Source of the DNA: Nannocystaceae bacterium
GTDB lineage: Bacteria; Myxococcota_A; Polyangia; Nannocystales; Nannocystaceae
Direction: 5' to 3'
DNA length: 64,000 nt
NCBI GenBank assembly: GCA_019694555.1
Contig: JAIBBS010000008.1
Location: forward strand, 1 to 64,000
The notes beneath the pieces were generated by a model. That model saw only the letters and a list, made by a program, of their open reading frames with translations, was not told the origin of the DNA and made no database searches. The position numbers were made by a program, and so were the translations under genes. Shown here piece after piece: positions 37,596 to 44,221 of this stretch. Every line of letters starts with the position of its first letter. Position 1 is the first letter of the stretch.

Positions 37596-38723
37596 TCAGA
37601 TCACCGTGCAGAAGCTGGGATAGAAGTCCGGCAGACCCATGTCCAGCGGCGAGGCGCCGTCGAGCCAGTAGGGGTGATTGCGCACGAAGTCGATCGCGGT
37701 CGCGAGCGGATCGCCATCGCCCGGCGGCGGCAGCCCGTGGCCGCCACCGTGCTCACACCGCAGCAGGAAGTTGCCGTTGCCGGTGTACTCGTCCACCAGG
37801 TGCAGCGACGCGGCGTTGAAGTCGATTCCCAGCATGTCGCTGGGCCCGCCCCACATCACCAGCGCGGCGAACTTGCGCGGCGAGGTCCACGGCCACCACG
37901 GGCCCACGAACTCGGTCGGGTGCCCGCCGGAGATCGTCAGATCGCTGGCGAGGTACTGCCCGCGCACGGTGCCGAGGTACGAGGTCCACAGCCCGCCGGC
38001 GGACACACCGATCGACGACACACACTGCTCGTTGATGGGAAACTGCTGCGAGATGCATGCGAACAGGTCGTCGAACATCGCGAGGTCGACACCCGACTGA
38101 CCGATGTCGAGCGGCGTGTCGGGCCACTTCGCGTCGAACATGCCGGAGTCCTGCGGCACCACGATGATCGCGCGCGCCTCGTTGGCGAGCGCCTGCGCGT
38201 CGACCTCGTCGACGAAGTCCATCGCGTTGCCGCTGATGTGATACCAGGCGAACAGCAGCGGATACGTGCCGGTCGCGTCGGCGGCGTCGGGCACGATCAA
38301 CGCGAACTCGCGCGAGAGCCCGCCGGCGACGAAGCCGGTGTTGTAGCCCGGTTGCAGCATCGGGCACGCGCCGCCCGAGTACGCCGGTGGGGCCGGCGGC
38401 ACGGGTGATCCGCCCGGCGGGGCCTCGCCGCACAGGCCGGCATCGAACAGCTCGCCGCCGGTGGACTCGTCGCCGCCGCCGGAGCTGCCGTCGCCGTCGC
38501 CGTCGCTGCCGTCGGCGTCGCCGCTGCTGCTCTCGCCGCCGTCGACCTCACCGTCGCCGCCGCTCGAGCTGCCCCCGAGCGAACTCGCGCTGCCAGCCGA
38601 GCTGTCGGGCAGCGTCGTGCCCTGCGCGCCGTCGGCGTTGGCGTCACCGTCGTCGGAACACGCTGCACCCATCGGCAACCACCACACAAGCACCGATCGC
38701 AGCCAGCGTTCGCCCCGTGCCAT
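37596..38723 (-). CDS. Predicted lipoprotein esterase (PHB-depolymerase-like hydrolase)
   Basis: A 375-residue exported protein. The signal ends LPMGAAC (Cys22), then a Gly/Ser/Asp stalk to about residue 95. The remaining 280 residues resemble an alpha/beta hydrolase of the polyhydroxybutyrate-depolymerase/feruloyl-esterase kind: PLLFAWYHISGNAMDF, IIVVPQDSGMF, then the nucleophile motif GVSAGG at about 245 (Ser in GxSxG), and a catalytic His candidate in CEHGGGHGLPPPG near 335. It is probably a surface-displayed esterase. Divergent from the FGE-like gene at 38889. The ATG at 38723 starts the signal. Confidence 0.8.
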   Translation of the reverse strand: MARGERWLRSVLVWWLPMGAACSDDGDANADGAQGTTLPDSSAGSASSLGGSSSGGDGEVDGGESSSGDADGSDGDGDGSSGGGDESTGGELFDAGLCGEAPPGGSPVPPAPPAYSGGACPMLQPGYNTGFVAGGLSREFALIVPDAADATGTYPLLFAWYHISGNAMDFVDEVDAQALANEARAIIVVPQDSGMFDAKWPDTPLDIGQSGVDLAMFDDLFACISQQFPINEQCVSSIGVSAGGLWTSYLGTVRGQYLASDLTISGGHPTEFVGPWWPWTSPRKFAALVMWGGPSDMLGIDFNAASLHLVDEYTGNGNFLLRCEHGGGHGLPPPGDGDPLATAIDFVRNHPYWLDGASPLDMGLPDFYPSFCTVI

Positions 38724-38888
38724 GCCCAGGGAGTGAGCACGCGCCGTGCCACGGGTTCCCGCGCGCGCACGGGCGCGGCGCCAGCCCCAGATCCGCACAG
38801 GCTTCGCACAGGCTGCATGGCCCCGGGCGAGTCGCCCAGGGCGTGTTGCCCATCGCCGCGCGGCGCCGGGATCGGCGATGCTGGTGCG

Positions 38889-40079
38889 GTGATCCGCCGC
38901 ATCGCGCCCGTGCTGCTGCTGTCCTCGTGCCACGGAGCCGCGCCCGCGACCGGCGACGCCACCGGCAGCAGCTCCGGCACCGATGCGATCGCCAGCACGT
39001 CGAGCACCGGCGCGAGCGCATCGACCGGCGCGCTCGAGTCCTCGTCGGGCGACGTCGGCAGCAGCGGTGGCAGCAGCGACGGCGCCGACACCGTCGGCGA
39101 GAGCAGCAGCAGCACCGGTGGCGAGGCGATGGCGTGCACGCTCTCGGGCCAGGCCGGGCTGTGCGAAGACGTCGTCGGGTGCGCAGGCCTGTCGCTGTTG
39201 GGTGTGTGCGATGGCGTGCCGTCACTGCAGTGTTGTCTGCCCGACGCGGTGTCGTGTTCGGTCCTGGGTGCGCCGGGGCTGTGCCTGCCGACCGCCCAGT
39301 GTCCGCGCGGGCTCGAGCAGACCGCGGGGCTGTGTCCCGGCGACGCCGACATCCAGTGTTGCACCGATCCGGCGCTGGCCTGCGACGAGTCGGCGATGCC
39401 GCTGCCCAACGAAGGTCTGGTCGAGGTCGTGCTCGATCCGAGCTGCCCGCCGGGCATGATCGCGATCGACAGCTTCTGCATCGATCGCTTCGAGGCCGCG
39501 CTGGTGGTGATCGACGACGGCGGCGCGGTGGTGTCGTCGCACTCGCCGTACTTTCCTCCCGGCGACACGCTGGTGCGGGCGGTCTCGATCGAAGGCGCGG
39601 TGCCGCAGGGCTACATCGATGCCGACTCGGCCCAGGCCGCGTGCGCCGCTGCGGGCAAGCGGTTGTGCAGCGACACGGAGTGGCTGCGCGCGTGTCGGGG
39701 CGAGGCTGCAACGATCTATCCGTGGGGCGATCGCGCGATGCCGGGCGTGTGCAACGACGCGCGCGCGCAGCACCCCGCGGTCGAGTACTTCGGCACCGCC
39801 GAGCCGTGGATCTGGTCCGAGCTCGGCAACCCCTGCATCCTGCAGGTCCCCGACGGCGTGCAGACCACGGGCGCGCACCCGGGCTGTGTCACGGCCGAGG
39901 GGGCGTTCGACATGGTCGGCAACCTCCACGAGTGGACCGCGGACCCGGCCGGTACGTTTCGGGGCGGCTTCTTCGTCGACACCGTGCTCAACGGCCCCGG
40001 CTGCACCTACGCGACGGTCGCGCACGACCGCTCGCACTGGGACTATTCGACCGGGTTCCGCTGCTGCGCCGATCCGTGA
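38889..40079 (+). CDS. Lipoprotein with two CC-type Cys modules and a C-terminal FGE/sulfatase-modifying-factor domain
   Basis: A 396-residue secreted protein. The lipobox is LLLSSC (Cys14) from GTG 38889, then a Ser/Gly/Thr stalk. Two Cys-rich modules of about 40 residues follow at about 78-160, each ending in an x-x-CC motif (GVPSLQCC and PGDADIQCC), resembling small cell-wall-binding modules known from fungal-type amidases and lysozymes. The C-terminal 210 residues match formylglycine-generating/SUMF1-like domains (AACAAAGKRLCSDTEWLRAC, GNLHEWTADP, SHWDYSTGFRCCADP). The active-site Cys pattern of true FGE is not obvious, so it may be a C-type-lectin-like ligand domain rather than an enzyme. 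Codon bias is normal. Confidence 0.8.
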   Translation: MIRRIAPVLLLSSCHGAAPATGDATGSSSGTDAIASTSSTGASASTGALESSSGDVGSSGGSSDGADTVGESSSSTGGEAMACTLSGQAGLCEDVVGCAGLSLLGVCDGVPSLQCCLPDAVSCSVLGAPGLCLPTAQCPRGLEQTAGLCPGDADIQCCTDPALACDESAMPLPNEGLVEVVLDPSCPPGMIAIDSFCIDRFEAALVVIDDGGAVVSSHSPYFPPGDTLVRAVSIEGAVPQGYIDADSAQAACAAAGKRLCSDTEWLRACRGEAATIYPWGDRAMPGVCNDARAQHPAVEYFGTAEPWIWSELGNPCILQVPDGVQTTGAHPGCVTAEGAFDMVGNLHEWTADPAGTFRGGFFVDTVLNGPGCTYATVAHDRSHWDYSTGFRCCADP

Positions 40080-40100
40080 TCGCGGCGCCGGCCCGCCTGC

Positions 40101-40106
40101 TACCCT
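40101..40106 (+). promoter_or_regulatory. -10-like TACCCT before the 58-residue gene
   Basis: TACCCT ends 9 nt before ATG 40116. The spacing matches the other short-leader starts in this window and supports expression of the small gene. Confidence 0.45.
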
Positions 40107-40115
40107 CGGGCGGCC

Positions 40116-40292
40116 ATGGAAGAGTTCGTCAAGGAATTGGTCGCGAAGGTCGGGCTCGACGAGGACAAGGCGCGCGCCGTCGTCGCCTTCATCCAAGAGA
40201 ACGCGCAGAAGATCCCCGAGTGGATCGGCGGCAGCGACATGCTCGAGTCGCTCAAGGACAAGCTGCCCGGCGGACTGGGCAAGCTGTTCTAG
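40116..40292 (+). CDS. Small helical protein (58 aa), DUF2780/2267-like
   Basis: A 58-residue frame with strong G/C third-position bias. It reads EEFVKELVAKVGLDEDKARA, VVAFIQENAQKIPEWIGGS and ends KLPGGLGKLF, a compact amphipathic helical bundle. This pattern, helix-turn-helix with a Gly-rich end, recalls DUF2780 (VcgC/VcgE) or DUF2267 proteins; the name is tentative. A -10-like element sits 9 nt upstream. The stop overlaps the stop of the convergent flavoprotein gene by 4 nt. The function is unknown. Confidence 0.75.
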   Translation: MEEFVKELVAKVGLDEDKARAVVAFIQENAQKIPEWIGGSDMLESLKDKLPGGLGKLF

Positions 40293-41407
40293 TCCGGCTG
40301 TTCGCCGAGCAGGGTCGAGGCGCGGCTCGCGAGCCACTGCGGGTTGAACACCTTCGAGGTCAGCGAGCGCGCCCGCTCCGATCGCATCAGCTGCACGAAG
40401 CCGTGGCCGGCCCAGAACTTGGGCAACATGCGTGCGCGCGTGCGCGTGCGGTACAGGCCGCGACCGACGCGCGACAGACCCTGCTCCCGCGTGAAGTGGC
40501 GCCCGATCGCGTCGGCCGCCAGCACGCCGCTCTCGAGCGCGAACGAGATGCCCTCGACGGTGCCGGGCGACACCAGCCGTGCGGCCTCGCCGATGTCCAT
40601 CACGCGGGCCTCGGCGATGGTGTCGCTGACCTTCGTGGTCACCACCGCCGGGTGGCCCATCCACTTGCCGACCAGCTGTGCATCGCGCACGACCTCACCG
40701 AAGTGCTCCTCGAGGATCGTCTCGAACAGCGCCTTGAGCGTCTTGGTCTCCGGCGCGCCCTCGGGGATCGTGAGCCCGATGTTGGTCACGCCGCCGGGCT
40801 CCGGGAACGCCCATGCGTAGTAACCGTCGAGGCGGCGGTCCCACACCATCGTGCCCTGTCCGTCCGGCTGTCGCGTGTCCTTCCACCAACCCATGATCGT
40901 GCGGATGCCGGTGTGCGGCGTCGGGTCGCGCGAGAAGCGGGCCGGCGAACCGTTGGCGCACACGACCATGTCGGCCTCGATCTCGCCGGACGCGGTCCGG
41001 ATGCCGCAGATCTGGCCGTCGCTGCCGCGCAGGAGATCGGTGACCTTGGTCTCCTGCTGGAACGTCGCGCCGGCCTGCTGGGCCGCCTCGACCATGCCTT
41101 GATCGAAGTCGATGCGCGGCAGCACCCACGCACCCTTGGCGCCGCTCAAGTAGATCTCTTGCCCGCCAGGTCCGCGCGCGAGCAGCTTGGGCATGCGCAG
41201 CGCCTTGGGCGAGAAGCGATCGCGGATCTCGAGGTGATCGAGCACCGACAGCGACAGCGGCGACAGCCCGCTGCCGCAGACCTTGATCCGCGGGTAGCTC
41301 GACTTGTCGAGCAACAGCACCTCGGTCTGGCCGCGCCGCGCCAACGCCAGGGCACAGGCCGAGCCCGACGGCCCGGCACCGACGATCACGATCTTCGGTT
41401 TCGGCAT
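40289..41407 (-). CDS. FAD-dependent oxidoreductase, geranylgeranyl-reductase family
   Basis: A 372-residue flavoprotein. The dinucleotide-binding loop is VIVGAGPSGSACALALA (about 6-22), followed by KVCGSGLSPLSLSVLDHL. The YAWAFPEPGGVTNIGLTIPEG segment and GDxxxP-like GEAARLVSPGTVEGISFALES resemble geranylgeranyl reductase/electron-transfer flavoprotein dehydrogenase-like enzymes. Members reduce isoprenoid chains or hydroxylate aromatics. ATG 41407 starts directly at the FAD loop. It lies 3 kb from the prenyl-synthase fusion but not in its operon; a link to isoprenoid metabolism is inference. Confidence 0.83.
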   Translation of the reverse strand: MPKPKIVIVGAGPSGSACALALARRGQTEVLLLDKSSYPRIKVCGSGLSPLSLSVLDHLEIRDRFSPKALRMPKLLARGPGGQEIYLSGAKGAWVLPRIDFDQGMVEAAQQAGATFQQETKVTDLLRGSDGQICGIRTASGEIEADMVVCANGSPARFSRDPTPHTGIRTIMGWWKDTRQPDGQGTMVWDRRLDGYYAWAFPEPGGVTNIGLTIPEGAPETKTLKALFETILEEHFGEVVRDAQLVGKWMGHPAVVTTKVSDTIAEARVMDIGEAARLVSPGTVEGISFALESGVLAADAIGRHFTREQGLSRVGRGLYRTRTRARMLPKFWAGHGFVQLMRSERARSLTSKVFNPQWLASRASTLLGEQPD

Positions 41408-41568
41408 CGCCCACCGGATAGAACGCGAAGGCGCGCTTGGCAACCCGGGGTCTGCTGGGCGCGTGTGACCGCCATCACTCGCGCGCGGCGCAACCAGCCC
41501 ACCGCGCCCGCCCTACCCGATCGTCGAGGCAAGCACGCTTGCCGAATGCGCATGCTGGCCTCGCGCGC

Positions 41569-42090
41569 TCAGGGAGCGTCGGGGCCCGGCGGCCGTTCGA
41601 CGCGCATGATCGCCTTGCGGAAGCGTTCGTTGAGGCCCATCACCAGCTTGCGCTGGTCGTCGCTCGCGGCCTCCGGCGTCCGCATCAGCGCGTCGACCAA
41701 CGTGTTGCCTTCGCGATACGTCTCGACCCAACGCGGCTGCGGGATCCGCTCGCCGCGCTCGGCGGTGTCCTCGAGGCGCTCGACGAACTGCTCCAGCTCG
41801 TCGAGGGTCTTGTCGAAGTCGACCGGTTCGGCATTCGCCGCGGCGGCCGCGGGCCCGACCACGCGCGTGGTCGTGGGCTTGGTCTGATCGCGGCCCGCGG
41901 TGCGCACGCGCTGGGCGGCGGCCCTCGGCGTGCCCTTGGCCGGCGGGCCGTCACCGTCGCGCGCGGCGGCGGTCCGACCCGTGGGCACCGGCGCGGTGTC
42001 TTCACGCGACGACACCCCCACCGCCCAGACGATCAAGCCCAGTGCGACGCCCAACCCGGCGACGAAGCCGACGATGCGGAGGCGGTTCAA
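41569..42090 (-). CDS. Membrane-anchored hypothetical protein
   Basis: A 173-residue protein from TTG with an N-terminal membrane anchor at about 6-26 (IVGFVAGLGVALGLIVWAVGV). A Pro/Ala/Thr-rich disordered linker leads to a helical C-terminal half (VDFDKTLDELEQFVERLEDT, RKLVMGLNERFRKAIMRVE). No family was recognised. A -10-like TACAGT lies 9 nt before the TTG, which supports that unusual start. It is divergent from the HIT gene. Confidence 0.65.
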   Translation of the reverse strand: MNRLRIVGFVAGLGVALGLIVWAVGVSSREDTAPVPTGRTAAARDGDGPPAKGTPRAAAQRVRTAGRDQTKPTTTRVVGPAAAAANAEPVDFDKTLDELEQFVERLEDTAERGERIPQPRWVETYREGNTLVDALMRTPEAASDDQRKLVMGLNERFRKAIMRVERPPGPDAP

Positions 42091-42099
42091 GGCACGGGC

Positions 42100-42105
42100 A
42101 CTGTA
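42100..42105 (-). promoter_or_regulatory. -10-like TACAGT before the membrane-anchored gene
   Basis: TACAGT, read on the minus strand, ends 9 nt before the TTG at 42090 and supports that start. Confidence 0.45.
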
Positions 42106-42176
42106 CCATCGGCGCGGGCGCGCGCGACAGCCCAGCGGCTGGACCGTCGATCGCGCGTCAGGGCGAGGATACTTCC

Positions 42177-42629
42177 GTGAGCACAGACGACGGCGCGCGC
42201 GGCGACGACACCGGCGCCCCCAAGACCATCTTCGGCAAGATCCTCGACGGCGAGCTGCCGTGCCACCGCATCTACGAGGACGAGCACGTGCTCGCGTTCC
42301 TCGACATCTTCCCGCTGTCGCCCGGGCACGTGCTGGTGATCCCGAAGGAGCGCAAGGCGTTCCTGCACGAGCTCAGCGACGACGCGGCCGCGGCGATCGG
42401 ACGGGTGCTGCCGCGATTGGCCCGCGCGGTGATGCGCACGACCGGTGCCACCGCGTACAACGTGCTGCAGAACAACGGCGCCGCGGCGCACCAGGCGGTG
42501 TTCCACGTGCACTTTCACATCATTCCCAAGCATGGGGATCGTGGGTTGGGGATCGCGTGGCATCCCAGTGCGCTCGCGGGTGGGGATGCGGTGGCGTTGG
42601 TGGAGCGGATTCGCGAGGAGCTCGAGTAG
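42177..42629 (+). CDS. HIT-family (histidine triad) hydrolase
   Basis: A 150-residue HIT protein, a small nucleotide hydrolase or transferase acting on adenylylated substrates. The family signature is HVHFHIIPKH, with the catalytic HxHxH histidines at about 112-116, preceded by ELPCHRIYEDEHVLAFLDIF, SPGHVLVIPKE and YNVLQNNGAAAHQAVFH. The N-terminal 18 residues are acidic and variable. GTG start. It is followed at once by a G-rich tract and a perfect hairpin (42629-42712), which probably end its transcript. Confidence 0.95.
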   Translation: MSTDDGARGDDTGAPKTIFGKILDGELPCHRIYEDEHVLAFLDIFPLSPGHVLVIPKERKAFLHELSDDAAAAIGRVLPRLARAVMRTTGATAYNVLQNNGAAAHQAVFHVHFHIIPKHGDRGLGIAWHPSALAGGDAVALVERIREELE

Positions 42630-42685
42630 GGGGGACGGGGACGGGCGGGCACGGGCACGGGCACGGGCACGGGCACGGGGCAGGG
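42629..42685 (+). repeat. G-rich tandem tract with (GGGCAC)5, potential G-quadruplex
   Basis: Immediately after the HIT stop come GGGGGAC and GGGGAC units, five perfect GGGCAC units (42647-42676), then GGGGCAGGGG. The spacing G3-N3-G3 repeated many times fits a quadruplex-forming sequence on the coding strand. Confidence 0.85.
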
Positions 42686-42712
42686 GCTGAAGAACGCGGG
42701 GCGTTCTTCAGC
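42686..42712. terminator. Perfect 12-bp hairpin after the G-rich tract
   Basis: GCTGAAGAACGC, loop GGG, GCGTTCTTCAGC. It lies 57 nt past the HIT stop and ends 6 nt before the -10-like element of the next gene. It has no U-tract. It is either a terminator or part of an operator overlapping the -35 region. Confidence 0.55.
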
Positions 42713-42718
42713 ACCTGC

Positions 42719-42724
42719 TAGCAT
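42719..42724 (+). promoter_or_regulatory. -10-like TAGCAT before the DUF4215 lipoprotein gene
   Basis: TAGCAT ends 8 nt before ATG 42733. The hairpin at 42686-42712 would cover its -35 region. Confidence 0.45.
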
Positions 42725-42732
42725 TGCAAACC

Positions 42733-44055
42733 ATGCACCTCCCCCGCGTCGTGATCGGCGGCCTCGGGGCCTGCGCGCTGGCGTGTGCTGCCGGCGAAGC
42801 CACCGAAGGCAGCGGTGCCGCGACGCTGCCGCACTTCACCAGCGGTGCAGACGGGACCGACGGCACCTCGTTCGTCGATCCGTCGGCGACCGGGCCCGTG
42901 GGCAGCAGCGATCACGGACTGCCGACCACGGATGGATCCGAGAGCGGCGTCGAGTGTCCCATCGGCAGCCTCGGGTGTCCGTGCACGCCCGGTGGCGCGT
43001 GCGACGATCCGTTGGGTTGCCTCGCGGGCACCTGCACCGAGGTGCCGCCGGAGTGTGGCAACGGCGAGATCGAAGGCAGCGAGGCGTGCGACGACGGTGC
43101 CGCCAACGGCGACGAGCAGGCGTGCAAGAGCGACTGCACGCTGCAGCAGTGCGGCGACGGCTTCGTGGGACCGGGCGAGGGCTGCGACGACGGCAACGAC
43201 GACGACACCGACGCGTGCACCAATGCGTGTGCGCTGGCGTCGTGCGGCGACGGCATGGTGCAGCAGGGCGAGGCCTGCGACGACGGCAACGACGACGACA
43301 CCGACGCGTGCCTGGCCACCTGCGTCGCGGCCTCGTGCGGCGACAGCATCGTGCAGGCCGGTGTCGAGGGCTGCGACGACGGCAATCCCGACGACAGCGA
43401 CGGCTGCACCAACGCCTGCACCGTCGCCAGCTGTGGCGACGCGATCGTGCACGCCGGTGTCGAGGAGTGCGACGACGGCAACGGCAACGACGGCGATGGC
43501 TGCACCAACGCGTGCGCGTGCCCGCGGCTCGACTTCGCCGACGCCGGCGACATCGCGGGCTGGAGCACCAGCGGTGGCTGGGCGCTGTACGCCAGCGCGC
43601 CGGTCAGCAGCAACCTCGAGGTCGTGTTCGTGACCGGCGGCAGCGCCGTGGGCACCGACGGCAACCGCGTCCCGCCCTACCCCGGCGCCGAGATCGAGAC
43701 CTCGAGCCTGACCACCGCGACGTTCGTGTTGCCGCAGACCCTGCGCTTCCACTCGTGGCACGTCGACGAGGGCGGTGCCTCCTACGACACCAAGCGCCTG
43801 TCGATCTCCACCGACGGCGGTGCGTCGTGGACGCTCTTCGTCGACTGCGCCGACGCGGCACTGGGCGATCAACCCTTCTGCAGCTACGTCTCGGGGCCGC
43901 GCGACGAGTTCGCGTTCGACGACATCGCGATCGATCTCGGTGCGTTCGCCGGCAGCAGCGGCCAGGTTCGTCTCGAGTACGACAGCATCGACGAGTGTTG
44001 TCAGTTCGAGCAGGGCTGGTTCCTCGACGACGCCAACTTCGTCACCTGCGGCTGA
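42733..44055 (+). CDS. Lipoprotein with five DUF4215-type Cys repeats and a C-terminal beta domain
   Basis: A 440-residue secreted protein. The lipobox is GACALAC (Cys18), then a Gly/Ser/Thr stalk. Five repeats of about 30 residues follow at about 107-262, with the DUF4215/TIGR02232 pattern CGDG.V..GE.CDDGN...D.C...C, a myxobacterial Cys-rich repeat. The C-terminal 170 residues are beta-rich (WALYASAPVSSNLEVVFV, FVLPQTLRFHSWHVDEGG, RLSISTDGGASWTLFVDCAD) and look like a jelly-roll or MAM-like module. ATG 42733 fits the -10-like TAGCAT 8 nt upstream. A surface-binding role is likely. Confidence 0.88.
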   Translation: MHLPRVVIGGLGACALACAAGEATEGSGAATLPHFTSGADGTDGTSFVDPSATGPVGSSDHGLPTTDGSESGVECPIGSLGCPCTPGGACDDPLGCLAGTCTEVPPECGNGEIEGSEACDDGAANGDEQACKSDCTLQQCGDGFVGPGEGCDDGNDDDTDACTNACALASCGDGMVQQGEACDDGNDDDTDACLATCVAASCGDSIVQAGVEGCDDGNPDDSDGCTNACTVASCGDAIVHAGVEECDDGNGNDGDGCTNACACPRLDFADAGDIAGWSTSGGWALYASAPVSSNLEVVFVTGGSAVGTDGNRVPPYPGAEIETSSLTTATFVLPQTLRFHSWHVDEGGASYDTKRLSISTDGGASWTLFVDCADAALGDQPFCSYVSGPRDEFAFDDIAIDLGAFAGSSGQVRLEYDSIDECCQFEQGWFLDDANFVTCG

Positions 44056-44206
44056 CGCCCGCGGTATCCCGCGTGGGCACGACTACCGCTGCAAGCATCG
44101 TCTAGCGTTCGAGACGCGGGCGCGCGACACGCATCGCGAGCGCGCTGCGGCACGATCTGCAGTCGTGCTCGTGGGCGAGTTGCCCAGCGCGGGCTTGCGA
44201 TCCTGC

Positions 44207-44212
44207 TAGTGT
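44207..44212 (+). promoter_or_regulatory. -10-like TAGTGT before the fusion gene
   Basis: TAGTGT ends 9 nt before GTG 44222, supporting this GTG as the real start. Confidence 0.45.
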
Positions 44213-44221
44213 GCCGCTGAC

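Noticed and set aside
38387-41887. 1166-codon plus-strand frame across several genes
   Set aside because: It runs over the real lipoprotein, FGE-like and flavoprotein genes in other frames and is Arg-rich; codon bias alone produces it.
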